A DNA stretch of 64,000 nucleotides. It comes from Torymus aiolomorphi (Eukaryota > Arthropoda > Insecta > Hymenoptera > Torymidae). Under the pieces are notes generated by a model. The model had not been told where the DNA came from. It ran no database searches and saw nothing but the letters and a program-made list of their open reading frames with translations. The DNA lies in assembly GCA_036365515.1 (NCBI GenBank), contig CM070873.1:71698529-71762528 (forward strand), given 5' to 3'. Within the stretch, counting starts at the first letter, position 1, and each line of letters begins with the position of its first letter. A program made the position numbers and the translations under genes. Below, one piece after another: positions 1 to 21,241 of the stretch.

Positions 1-252
1 GTGTGTGTGATTTTACTATTCAACCTACGTATTCAATTTTTTGACGATACGGAAATTGCTTTTGGCGCTAGTGTTTGTCTAATTGTTTATAGTAGTTTTA
101 TCAAAACAAATAATGATAGCCGGGTACGCACTATAGCACTACGCAGGTCACAGATTCAACAGGGTGCCCCTGCTGTACGCACGCGCGCGCAAGTACACTC
201 GCGTGTTTACGAAATTGTGCAATCCGCAATGCAATGTGATTGTACCTATTTT
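1..252. other. No gene recognised; window-edge sequence
   Basis: The open frame at the left edge (1-297) has no recognisable domain and runs into the repeat element that begins at 253, so I treat it as chance. A small CG-rich patch lies near 120-205, with alternating CG/CA dinucleotides. Nothing else is supported. Confidence 0.4.
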
Positions 253-766
253 CCTAGTGGAAATATCATTTATTCAAAACTGTTTAAAATTGTTTAAAAT
301 TGTTCGAAAGTACGTATTTTTGGACGTTTAAAACAATTTTGAACAGTTTTAAACAGATTTAAACAGATTTAAACAGTTTTGAACAGTTTTAAACAGTATT
401 AAACTTTTGTTTGAAAATGGTATTAATCAACAAGAATTTGTCTAAAACAGTTTTGAACATTTATGAACAGTATTAAACAGTTTTGAAAAACTTGAAATGG
501 TTTTAAAAAGTTTTGAACAGTTTTAAATGGTTTTAAACAGTTTTCAACAATTGAAACTCTTAATTATTAATACTATTAATACTATTTTAAAACAAAAGTT
601 CGAAACTGTTCAAAACTATTCAAAACCGTTTAAAACTGTTTAAAACGGTTCAAAACTGTTTTAAACTGTTCTGAACAAATTCTTATTGATTAATACTATT
701 TTCACACAAAAGTTCAAAACTGTTCAAAACTGTTTTAAACATCCAAAAATACGTACTTTTGAACAG
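253..766. mobile_element. Foldback DNA element with 10-bp phased repeats (copy 1)
   Basis: The left end at 253 reads CCTAGTGGAAAT, the same terminus as the complete element at 1913-2745. The interior consists of degenerate units of about 10 bp (AAACAGTTTT / AAACTGTTCA) whose orientation flips near the centre. An inverted pair containing TACGTA, at about 306-335 and 730-765, marks the two arms. The right terminus is not preserved, so the copy is probably truncated. No coding capacity. Confidence 0.65.
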
Positions 767-1420
767 TTTGGGGAACAGGAGGGTATGTAAATGAAACACA
801 ATATAGACACATTATACAGTTATAGTACAGTATATAATCGTAAATGTAATCAAACTTTGATTAAAAAATATTCACTTATAACGAGTATTGGTCATACGCT
901 AAAAATGGCAAAAATAGTTATTTTTGATGACTTTAAAAATTTTTATTTAAAAAATTAAAATTCCTACAAAAAGCTCATAATAACTTATTTATGTTGGAAA
1001 TGGTCTCAAAAATACAAAGAAAAGAAAATTCGCAGAATAATTAATTGTTAACAATAAATTGTTTATAACAAATTGCCTGACTGTTTGTCAGCATTCTAAT
1101 ATAAAAATTTGGATTCAGGAGATCCGTATCGGTAGACCGATAGGCCATCAGACGACCTCGGAACCTTTCGTCGTTAGTGCATATTTGAAAGGCGCGCGCA
1201 GCGTCTGTCGCTGTCGCAGCAGTAGCACCGACAGAGCGACAATGCCGCTACCATGAAATCGCACCTTTAAGCGTGAAAAAAATCGTTGTCCGAATTCTTA
1301 TACATTTATAGTTTATGGCAATAGAAAATTATACAGAAAAATGACCATAGATTATAAATAATTAAAATTGCGGAAGATTTTTTTCGCGCTTGAGACATGA
1401 GACAAGAGATAAGGCAAATG
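767..1420. other. Intergenic, no feature recognised
   Basis: AT-rich sequence with one GC-richer patch at about 1128-1256. The open frame covering the patch has no domain. I see no splice structure and no RNA gene. Confidence 0.4.
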
Positions 1421-1912
1421 ACGGAGATTCCACAATAATCTGCTCTGCTTGCTCTGCTCCATTCTGCTCTGCTCCGCTCTGCCCTGCTCTGCCTCCTCTA
1501 CCTTACCTGCTAAGCCTGTTTCTGGCTTTGATTGTTAATTCCACTGACGAAACTGATGGGATGGATGGAATTAACCAATCACCGCCAGAAGCAGGCTTAG
1601 CAGGTAAGGCAGAGCAGGCAGAGCAGAGCAAAGCGGAGCAGGGCGGGAGCCTTTCTACAATAGATTCAGTTCAGTGTTCAGTTCAGCTGTTCAGCTGTTC
1701 CGTGGTCTGAACGGATCAAAACGTGAGTTTTCCGTCTACCTAGTATTGTATTACCAATGATCATCTCTGCAAAAGCGACATCATCTTTAAGCTAAGAATC
1801 TTCGTCTTCTCAATCTCGACATTCTCAACCAACTCGGTATTAAGATGAGGACGAATGTGCTCCGAAATTCCTTCTCTTGCTCCGCAGAGCCTTAATCTCA
1901 AGATAGTTCTCT

Positions 1913-2745
1913 CCCTAGTGGAAATTTAATTTGCTCAAAATAGTTTAAAACAATTCGTCACTGTTCAAATCTGTTTAAAATTGTTTAAAACTGTTCAAAA
2001 CCGTTTAAAACTGTTTATTAGTGTGAATTTTTGGACGTTTAAAACAGTTCTAAACAGTTATGAATAGTTTTAAACAGTTTTGAACACTTTTGAACTTTTT
2101 TAAACATTTACGAACAATTTAAAACTGTTTTGAACTTTTGTATTAAAATATTATTAATTAATAAGAATTTATTTAAAACAGTTTAAAATAATTTTGAACA
2201 GTTATGAACTGTTTTAAACAGTTTTAAATGGTTTTGAACATTTATGAGTGGTTTCAAACAATTTTGAACAGTTTTAATCCGTTCTGAACTTTCGTTTGAA
2301 CAATATGAATTTGTTTAGAATAGTTTTGAACAGTTTTGAACAGTTATTAATGTCGCCGTCGTCGCAGATATGACGAAAAGTCGCTTCCTTACTGGAAATT
2401 TAATTTGCTCAAAACTGCTGTAAACTGTTCAAAACTGTTTTAAACTATTTCAAATAATTTCCTGATGATCAGTATACATTTTCAATACAATAATTCTGAA
2501 TTGTTTAAAACTGTTTAAAATTGTTCATAACTATTTAAGACTGTTTTAAACTGATCAAATAAATGTCTGATCAGTACATTTTCAATACAAAAATTGAAAA
2601 TTGTTCAAAACTGTTCAAAATTGTTCATAACTGTTTAGAACTGTTTTAAACGTCCAAAAATTCACACTAATAAACAGTTTTAAACAGATTTGAACAGTTA
2701 CGAATTGTTTTAAACCGTTTTGCCCAAATTAAATTTCCACTAGGG
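1913..2745. mobile_element. Complete foldback element with phased 10-bp repeats (copy 2)
   Basis: Perfect terminal inverted repeats CCCTAGTGGAAATTTAATTTG open at 1913 and close at 2745. The element is flanked by a possible 4-bp target duplication, CTCT (1909-1912 and 2746-2749). The interior is almost entirely degenerate 10-bp units around AAACAGTTTT that reverse orientation around the middle. An internal copy of the left terminus near 2386-2410 (CTTACTGGAAATTTAATTTG) suggests self-insertion or internal duplication. There is no open frame, so it is non-autonomous. Confidence 0.75.
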
Positions 2746-3289
2746 CTCTGTCTCATATATACTCATTTTATTCGTTAAGCAGAATAATAGGTTTAATTTT
2801 TTGAATTTTTAGATACCTGCAGAAGCAAGTTGTTCTTGATAAGCAGACAGCTCGCATTACCATTTTCGACTTTCGAAAAGTAAACGGATTGCATGCATGT
2901 TGTAAATTTAGTATTCCATTATTTCCAATATAGTATTAAATATTTAATCATAAATTGAAGTAAACTTTGTTACTAAGTAATATATGTTGTCTGATTATTA
3001 TGAAGGTCTGATTATCTGTTAAACTTTTTTTTTATTGTATTACCTTTATATCCATTGTTTCTTAATGGTCTTATCACTATACACAATAAGTACTTAGGTA
3101 TTTTTATAGCTTTGAAAACACATGATTATTTTATAATTTTTTAAATAAATAACATTTATCAAATTTATTTTAAAATAACAATAAATATAAATAATGGAAT
3201 TCTAAACAGATAAAAGATAATTAATTATCATAAAATTCATAATTTTCTTTTTATAAAAAATCAAATTCCCAACTTCACCTGGTATAAAC
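2746..3289. other. Intergenic, no feature recognised
   Basis: AT-rich sequence between repeats. No domain-bearing open frame, no RNA gene and no strong palindrome was seen. Confidence 0.4.
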
Positions 3290-3535
3290 GCTATATAAGT
3301 AACCGCATAGAACTTTGCGCCAAAGCTGCACGTAGTAGTATATAGTACATTTCGACACGGGTGGGGAAGTCGATTATTTAGCTGGTGTGACTTTTTGCAC
3401 GAGCGAAGCGAGTGCGAAGAAGTCACACCACCTAAATAATCGACTTACGCACTAGTTTCGAACGGTATTTTATACCACGAGCGCCGAAAAATCATATCAA
3501 AGTTGTGATTTTGAAGTTAGAGTGGTATAAATTAA
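3290..3535. mobile_element. Palindromic hairpin element with CGAGCGAAGCGAG core
   Basis: The arms GAAGTCGATTATTTAG.. and ..CTAAATAATCGACTT flank the core GCACGAGCGAAGCGAGTGCG at about 3396-3415. The outer flanks (GTACATTTCGACAC on one side, TTTCGAACGGTATTTTATACC on the other) recur in reverse orientation around the copy at 13725-13920, which defines a family. No coding capacity. Confidence 0.65.
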
Positions 3536-3539
3536 TTTT

Positions 3540-3716
3540 ATAGCACGGTGTGACCTAAGTCCGCACTTAGGTCATGCCTATCCGTGACTTAAGTAGTCGA
3601 TTATTGCACCGTGTTTATCGCGCTCGCTGCGCTCGCGCGCTAACCTCACGGTGCAAAAATGGACTGCTTAAGGCACGAATAGGCGTGACAGCGGACTTAG
3701 GTAAACGTGCTATAAA
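3540..3716. mobile_element. Palindromic hairpin element, GCGCTCGCTGCGCTCGCGCG core
   Basis: Inverted arms begin TAGCACG..GACCTAAGTCCGC and end GCGGACTTAGGT..CGTGCTA. A second inner pair is GCACCGTG/CACGGTGC. The core at about 3618-3637 is a variant of the CTCGCTNCGCTCG motif. The element sits directly next to its neighbours. Confidence 0.6.
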
Positions 3717-3721
3717 ATAAT

Positions 3722-3842
3722 ATACGATACTTATGACTTGAGTGGCCCATCACACGACGTGAATTATCGCCCTCGCTACGCTCGGGCGCTAATCTCACGC
3801 CGTGCAATAATGGGCCACTTAAGTCACACGTATCGTAATGTA
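3722..3842. mobile_element. Palindromic hairpin element, CCTCGCTACGCTCGGG core
   Basis: The arms ATACGATAC..TGACTTGAGTGGCCCAT pair with ATGGGCCACTTAAGTCA..GTATCGTA. The loop carries CTCGCTACGCTCG at about 3772-3784. It is the third tandem neighbour of the same core family. Confidence 0.6.
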
Positions 3843-4040
3843 CTATAATGATCATTGGTAATACAATAATACTAGGTAGACGGAAAACTCTTGTTTTGAT
3901 TCGTTCAGACCACGGAACAGCTGAACAGATGAACTGAACACTGAACTGAATCTATTGTAGAAAGGCTCCTGAGCAGGGCAGAGTAGAGTAGAGCAAGCAG
4001 AGCAGCTTATTGTGGAATCTCCGTTATGTACATAGTCCCT

Positions 4041-4328
4041 AAGGCTGTTTCTCCAATAGAGTGACAAGAGTGATATCACACTGGCACGGACGTTCGTGAC
4101 AGCCTGTGATATCACGCGAACAGTGGGGTGGGGATAACTGTCAACTGCGAGAAAAAAAACGAAATACAACAGGTCGATGACGATAGGTATTCACGGAGAA
4201 GTGTATATTTTTTACAGTTGGCAGTTACCCCCACCCTACGGTTCGTGTGATATCACAGGCTGTCACGAACGTCCGTGTCACTGTCAGTGTGATATCACGC
4301 TTGTCACTCTATTGGAGACACAGCCTAA
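4041..4328. mobile_element. Palindromic element with TAA flanks
   Basis: Terminal inverted repeats GGCTGTTTCTCCAATAGAG and CTCTATTGGAGACACAGCC are flanked on both sides by TAA, a 3-bp duplication of the TWA type used by PIF/Harbinger elements. The arms carry several GTGATATCAC palindromes. No coding capacity. Confidence 0.6.
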
Positions 4329-4330
4329 TA

Positions 4331-4578
4331 TACGGTCCGTACACATTGCATGCCAAATGCCGTATGCCGTATACCAAAGGCTATAGAAAAAAAATTCGCA
4401 ATCCGAAATCTATAAGATTTATAGTCATAGGCTAAAGACGAACAGAGTAGGTAAAAAAGTAGGTACCTTTGTCTTTAGCCTATGATTATAAATCTTATAG
4501 ATTTCGGACTGCGAATTTTTTTTCTACAGCCCTTGACATATGGCATACGGCATTCGGCATGCAATGTGTACGGGCCGA
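4331..4578. mobile_element. Palindromic element
   Basis: Arms of about 110 bp: GGTCCGTACACATTGCATGC.. pairs with ..GCATGCAATGTGTACGGGCC, and CCGAAATCTATAAGATTTAT pairs with ATAAATCTTATAGATTTCGG. The spacer is short. Non-coding; it abuts the element to its left. Confidence 0.6.
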
Positions 4579-4672
4579 TACTTACAGGTATCTCTGTTTA
4601 GTAGAAATCGTCGTTATCGTCTGCCGTATATACTCGGTACAGTCGGTACCAATACGTCGCAAAAGCGCAAGA

Positions 4673-4928
4673 CTGGGTCTACATAAGAGAAACACGAAAT
4701 GGTTTTCTGGTTTTTGGCCATTGCATTGTATCAGCGCAAGAGCACCGTGAGAGGGAGTTCATACCAACGTCATAACATCAAAAATATTTAATAAAATATT
4801 CTGAAATTCGAGGTTAAGTTTTGTTATGTCGTTAGACAGTTGGTATGAACCCCCTCTCTCGGTGCTCTTGCGCTGATACGATGGATAAAAACCAGAAAAC
4901 CATTTCGTGTTTCTCTTATGAGTTCTCT
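4673..4928. mobile_element. Palindromic element
   Basis: Arms run from CATAAGAGAAACACGAAATGG to CCATTTCGTGTTTCTCTTATG. The matching inner block is AGCGCAAGAGCACCG/CGGTGCTCTTGCGCT. Non-coding. Confidence 0.6.
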
Positions 4929-4961
4929 CTACCTAAACCCCATATACTGACTTCTATATAA

Positions 4962-5801
4962 CGGTGAATCCACATTAGGGTGAATGTACATAAGCGCCGC
5001 GCTGCGCTGCGCCGCGCCGTGCTTTGCCGTGCTGCGCCGTGCTGCCGCTGCGCTGAAGCTTAGCTCTGCCGTTCCGTTCCATTCGTATATTCTTACAAAA
5101 AAATGAGCAGTTGCATGTCTATGATATTTATAAATCACGGACGATGTGTATATGCTCCAAAATGAAAAGTTAAATAAATGAAGGGATAGTTTAGATGACG
5201 GACAGTTCAAGAACAAAAGTATTTTAAACCGAGAAAGAAAACACAAGACCCAATTGATATGATATACTATGAATTATAAAATTGATTAGAACATTGGAAA
5301 ATGAAGCTATTGATGAATAAGATGGAATTGGGCGATAATGAGATGTCCTTTAACCAGTTCAAATAAATGATGAAATTGATTAAAACTCATGTTAATAAAT
5401 CTACAAAACTCTTCATGATCCTTTAATGCAAAATATTTAAATAAAGTGCTATAAGCACTATGAATATTTCTTTGAGGTATTGCTAAATGTGGTCGAACCC
5501 ACCACCTTCTGCAAGATTGTTGTTTCTTTTTTCTTAATTTTTTTAACAATTTCAATAACTTTAATGAAATTATACATTTTTCTAATTTTTTTTATTTTGG
5601 CTTCAATCATGATCAAACCATGAAAATGATAGATGTATAACATAGATCTATAGAATTGTACCATTAGCAATGGAATATAGAAACGGAACTATGGACCAGC
5701 GCAAGCAGAGAACCGCGCAGCGCAGCGCGGCGTAGGCGCAGCGCGGCGCTTATGTACATTCTCTATTACTTATGTACATTCTCCCTAATGTGGATTCACC
5801 G
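4962..5801. mobile_element. PIF/Harbinger-like element with TAA target duplication
   Basis: Terminal inverted repeats CGGTGAATCCACATTAGGG and CCCTAATGTGGATTCACCG are flanked by direct TAA (4959-4961 and 5802-5804). Each arm continues with AATGTACATAAG and a GC-rich array of GCGCTGC-type units. The AT-rich centre carries a minus-strand transposase remnant (5307-5555). The 3-bp TWA duplication together with that remnant supports the PIF/Harbinger superfamily. It is now non-autonomous. Confidence 0.7.
5307..5555 (-). pseudogene. PIF/Harbinger transposase N-terminal remnant
   Basis: An 82-codon minus-strand frame holds the motif RRWWVRPHL near residues 17-25, followed by a YSTLFKYFALKDHEEFCRF block and a helix ending LVKGHL. 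This is the usual N-terminal arrangement of PIF/Harbinger DDE transposases (R-R/W-W-V-R-P, then a helical block before the catalytic domain). The frame stops straight after the LVKGHL region, so the whole DDE domain is missing. Its place between inverted terminal repeats fits a decayed internal transposase. The family call comes from motif recognition only. Confidence 0.65.
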
Positions 5802-5974
5802 TAATGATAAGATTGATATCTTTGGCTGTAGCCAACCTGGCAAATTTTAAAGGAAAAGAATGAACTGACCTGCTCCAAAATGTAAGAAAACTTAACCTAT
5901 CAATTAGACCTGCATATTATGTACTTTCTCCGGATAACAATTGTTCCTTTTATACACTTGCCTTGCTTATCTTA

Positions 5975-6210
5975 GGGACAATGTACATAAGAGCCGTGTC
6001 GTGCTGTGTCGTGCTGTGCCTTGCCTTGCTCTTGCCGTGTCGTGTCTTGCTCTTGCCGTGTCTTGCCGTTTCGTTCCTACAGAGATATAGAATACATGTA
6101 TATAAACCGATAGAAATAGGAACGAAACGGCAAGGCACGGCAAGAGCAAGGCACGGCACGGCAAGGCACAGCACGACACAGCACGACACGGTTCTTATGT
6201 ACATTGTCCC
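5975..6210. mobile_element. Palindromic Harbinger-like MITE with TTA flanks
   Basis: Inverted ends GGGACAATGTACATAAG / CTTATGTACATTGTCCC are flanked by direct TTA (5972-5974, 6211-6213). Both arms hold low-complexity GTCGTGCTGTGCCTTGCC-type repeats, and the centre is a short AT-rich loop. The several open frames across it come from the simple repeats and are not genes. Confidence 0.7.
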
Positions 6211-6618
6211 TTAAATAATTTATACACACAGTAACAACTTCAATAGTTAATCTATCCATAATTATTCCATAATTATTCGACGAAAAAAAAGTATAAAACT
6301 CATTTAATTTTATTAAATTTTATTTATTTTTTTTTTATTTTCTCATTTTATTTTTTAACTCACTTCTTAACTCAACTGTTAATTCTTATAGATAATTTTT
6401 TCGGAGCAAGTAAGCAAGTTTACATGCTATGTGGGTCTAATTGATAGGTTAAGTTTTCTCACATTTTGGAGCAGGTTAGTTCATTCTTTTCCTTTAAAAT
6501 TTGCAAGGTTGGCTACAGCCAAAGATACCAATCTTATCATTAGAAGTCAGCGCGTACGCGTGCGCGTGTCCGCGTCCGTCCGCGTCCGTCCGCGTCTGTC
6601 CGCGCCCGTCCGCGCTTA

Positions 6619-6847
6619 GGGACTGTCTACATAAGAGGCACACGTGCCGTGCGCCTTGCGTCTTGCGCCTCATGGAAAAAAATCGTCGTCCGATATCTAG
6701 CATACTCGTGATCCATGGCAACAGATTAATATATTGAACTTCTGCCATGGGTCATGAATATGTTAGATATCGGACAACGATTTTTTTTTCACGAGGCGCA
6801 AGGTGCAAGGCGCAAGGCACGGATGCCTCTATAATGTAGACAGTCTC
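6619..6847. mobile_element. Palindromic Harbinger-like MITE with TTA flanks
   Basis: GGGACTGTCTACATAAGAGGC at the left pairs with GCCTCTATAATGTAGACAGT at the right, with direct TTA at 6616-6618 and 6848-6850. Each arm contains CTTGCGCC-type repeats and the block AAAAATCGT-GTCCGATATCTA. It abuts the next element, sharing one TTA. Immediately left (about 6550-6613) is an array of GTCCGCGTCC-type repeats. Confidence 0.7.
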
Positions 6848-6850
6848 TTA

Positions 6851-7842
6851 CGGTGAATCCACATTAGGAAGAATCCACAAATGCACTGTGCCCCCCTGCG
6901 CTGCGCTGCCCTGCGCTGCACGCTGTGCGGTCCGTTCCGCCCCAGAAACAGATAAGCCCTTCTATGTTCATGGTGTTATTCTAGGCGCATGAAATCAACT
7001 TATATAGAACATAATTCATGGACATAACTCCATTTTGGTTTGGATATTAAAATTTGGAGCATGATGATGATGAAACTCCAAAATTTTGTAAATGTTCATC
7101 CGAAAAGTAATTAAAAAATAAAATGAAGAAGAGCTCTGAAGGCAAGTATTTATTATTTTACATTAAAATAGGTGTTATATCATTCAATTGTGACATTTCG
7201 TCAACTGCAAATTACATCATAGGTTCCTAAACTACTCTGGATTTGTGGATACAAATGAGGTTTCGTCCACCACCTTGTAATTTTTTTTTTTTAATGTTTA
7301 AGATTTATCATCAACTTAATTAATGCTTGAAAAATTGCTAAACATTTCCTTGTTTTATCAAGTTCCATATTTAAATATAGCAAAAAACACAAATTAAACA
7401 CTTCTATTTAAATAGAAATTGTCTTGAAATGCCATTACGAAATCTAAAGGTAAACTGAAAATCAAATTCAAAGTCAACATATAAAAATGGAACTATATCC
7501 ATGAACATAGATGAGCTTCCCTGTTTCTGGGGTGGAACGGACAGCACAGCGCGGCGCAGCGCAGGGTAGCGCAGTGCAGGGGAGCGCAGTGCATTTGTGG
7601 ATTCTCCCTTACGTGCCCGGAGCTGTGCGCTGTGCGCTTTGCGCTCTACCAAAAAAAAAGTGTTGTTCGACATCTATGTAACTGTTATTTATGTTTGACA
7701 TCTATGCTCTGTTCAATAAGAGACTACATCTCTTCTCCTTTATCCTGTGGTAATAAGTGAGTAGATGTCGAACAACACTTTCTTTTTGGTAGAGCGCAAA
7801 GCGCACGGCGCACAGCTCCGGGCACGTAATGTGGATTCACCG
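6851..7842. mobile_element. Composite Harbinger-like element with TTA duplication
   Basis: The outer ends CGGTGAATCCACATTA / TAATGTGGATTCACCG match those of the element at 4962-5801 and are flanked by direct TTA (6848-6850, 7843-7845). Inside lie a sub-element of about 6868-7611 (GGAAGAATCCACAAATGCACTG / CAGTGCATTTGTGGATTCTCCC, also TTA-flanked) and a second palindrome of about 7615-7825. The latter has CGTGCCCGGAGC/GCTCCGGGCACG ends and AAAGTGTTGTTCGACATCTA arms. A short transposase remnant lies near 7201-7281 on the minus strand. Confidence 0.65.
7201..7281 (-). pseudogene. Short PIF/Harbinger transposase remnant
   Basis: The minus strand encodes TRWWTKPHLYPQIQSSLGTY before a stop. This aligns by eye with the RRWWVRPHL block of the remnant at 5307-5555. 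The fragment is too short to be functional and is identified only through that motif and its place inside TTA-flanked inverted repeats. Confidence 0.5.
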
Positions 7843-7861
7843 TTATGTGGCCGCGGCCTGA

Positions 7862-8028
7862 GGGAGAATAGCGCTGCGCTACGCTGAGCTACGCTACGCT
7901 GTCGCATTGATTACTTCTAGATCTCGTCGTTGATTGGCTAATATTTAAATGTCAGCCAATCAGCGACGTGGTCTACAAGTAATCAATGCGACAGCGTAGC
8001 GCAGCGCAGCGATTATGTACATTCTCCC
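7862..8028. mobile_element. Palindromic MITE with TGA flanks
   Basis: GGGAGAATAGCGCTGCGC at the left pairs with GCGCAGCGATTATGTACATTCTCCC at the right (the right end has an extra TATGTACAT). Direct TGA lies at 7859-7861 and 8029-8031. The inner arms ATTGATTACTT / AAGTAATCAAT and TGATTGGCTAA/CAGCCAATCA complete the palindrome. It is the last element before the CpG-rich upstream region of the ligase gene. Confidence 0.6.
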
Positions 8029-8031
8029 TGA

Positions 8032-9334
8032 CTCGCGCAGAAGGAAAGAGTGTCTACCGCTCGAATCAAGCTGTGATTGGCTGCAGTCACGCTGATCGCA
8101 TGCGTTTGTCGCATAGTGTAGACACGGCCTTACTTGCGTCGGTTGCGTGTGGATTCCTCTCGCGATTCGCAAACCGGCCGTGCGAACCGCCACCGGCCGC
8201 CTCGGCCTGTGTTTGCATGTTTGCACACGGCGAGGCAGCATTGGTAGCAAGCAGAGACGGTCTCGTGTCTTTGCACGACGGGGCCACTGGGGTGTTTGTG
8301 AGCGAGCCAGCGAGCGCAGGGGGGAAACGGAACCGTCGCTGCCGCCGCTACCGTCATCGTCGTCGCGAAATAAGTACGCGTCGTCTCCCTCTCGGGTAGA
8401 CGTTCCAGCCTCGCGGTTCTCTCTCTGTCTCTCTCTCTCACGCCTGCAGCATCGTAAGTATTTGCATATGTACACATACACAAGAGGACAAGAGAGAGGC
8501 GAGAAAAAGAGGGTTTCCGATAACGATTCCGTATAGTGTAATAAGCTGTAAGCTGAAAAAGAACTGCCACAGTCAGGGCGCCGTTTCTATACGCGAAATA
8601 AAAATATACCTGACGTCGATGCGGCACGGGCGCTAGAGGGGAGAGAGTGAGAGCGATTTCGCGAACGAGTGGCAGAGGGAGAGGTAGCGAGTCGTAGGTG
8701 TGCGTCGCGCACGAGCGGACACTTCCTGTCTGCCTCTACGCCGCGGAGGTGTAGAGAGGAAGCACGCAGAGTCTGCGAGGGATTATTACTTATATAGGTG
8801 TACCTACATAAGTACGTATAGGTATACCTATACCCACTACCCAAATACACATTCACACACGGCGGTGTGGAAGAAAAATACAGTTCGCGCAATGACGTGC
8901 TGCTGAGGAAATTGCACCGCACCGCCGTCGCCGCCGTCGTTGCCTTATTCATCGCCTCGGGGAGCAGAGGAGGTTCGTATATATGTGGTGTCTACATGCA
9001 TATGTGTATGGAAAGGGCAAGATAGAATTTTGGTGTTTAATCATCCGCTCTGTGCGTTCGTTTTTCATCTGGTCTTTTTTTTGTTTCGTCGGCGACGGGT
9101 GCGGGTGGTAAGTATAGATCTTACAGATCTACTTACGCGTTTGCGAGATAAGTTTTGGAACATTTTCTTATACCTACTTACTCACACTTGTGGGCTCCAG
9201 CTGACTTTTTTTGGGGGATCCAAGAGTATCGGCGCCGATTAGGTAGATAGGTATATCCTTGAGGAGGATGAGTGGCTCGAGCGGAAAGTTTCCCCCACGC
9301 GTGATTTGGTGGGGCCAAGATAGAGAAAGAGAGA

Positions 9335-9374
<40 letters not shown>

Positions 9375-9765
9375 GGCGCCCGTGTGTGATTATCGAATAG
9401 GACCATTTTATATTTCGTCTTATCAGATTACGTGCACGCGCTCGTGTGCTTACTAGCGTGTCTTTTTTTATCTTGGTGCGGGCACGAGATTAGGGCTTTT
9501 GGGCATCAGTTGCTGGGTGGTGATGTTCAGATCCAAAATTAACAATGGATGAAATCTCTGCTGTGTACAAGTAGACAAAGAACAGGGCAGAGAGTATCTT
9601 GCAAATTGTATCTTAAAATGTAATTGTTGTTCGATAATCAATTATTGGTAAATTCTTTTTTTTTTTCTATCAATGGCAAAAGTGTGATGCTTGCTTTATT
9701 TCCCTGATATGCCTGTTGCTTTGGTTATCACAACTAAATATTATTGTTTGTTTTTCATTGTTCAG
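8032..9765 (+). promoter_or_regulatory. CpG-rich probable promoter and 5' UTR of the Arkadia-like gene
   Basis: GC- and CpG-rich DNA in an otherwise AT-rich window, ending at a good splice acceptor (AG at 9764-9765) eight bases before the first ATG. Consensus donors GTAAGT lie at 8454 and 9108, either of which could close a non-coding first exon. A GA repeat (about 9321-9372) lies inside. Overlapping arginine-rich open frames on both strands reflect CpG composition and carry no domain. The start site is not determined. Confidence 0.4.
9321..9373. repeat. (GA)n microsatellite
   Basis: GA dinucleotides with a few interruptions, in the presumed 5' region of the ligase gene. GA tracts in insect promoters can bind GAGA-type factors; whether this one does is unknown. 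Confidence 0.8.
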
Positions 9766-9772
9766 AGTAAGA

Positions 9773-21241
<11,469 letters not shown>

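Larger units (their letters stand above)
1421..4025. repeat. Long inverted repeat enclosing nested elements
   Basis: The left arm (about 1421-1763) is the reverse complement of the right arm (about 3846-4025). Shared blocks include GATTCCACAATAA, the CTGCTCTGC-rich tract, TAGATTCAGTTCAGTGTTCA and TACCAATGATCAT. The left arm carries an extra palindrome (about 1436-1640) centred on repeated GCTCTGC motifs. The 2-kb spacer holds the element at 1913-2745 and three hairpin elements. Ends near 4022-4040 resemble the TTATGTACAT..TCCCTAA termini of the Harbinger-like elements further right, so this may be an old, enlarged member of that family. Confidence 0.55.

Noticed and set aside
3380..3420. CRISPR-like look of repeated hairpins with GAGCGAAGCGAG
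   Set aside because: Copies are dispersed, with different arms and no regular spacers; the genome is eukaryotic.
5950..6260. Four overlapping open frames on both strands
   Set aside because: All are read from the GTCGTGCTGTGCC-type arms of a TTA-flanked palindrome.
7960..8627. Overlapping arginine-rich open frames on both strands
   Set aside because: They overlap in several frames in CpG-rich DNA, show no domain and sit where the ligase promoter/5' UTR is expected.
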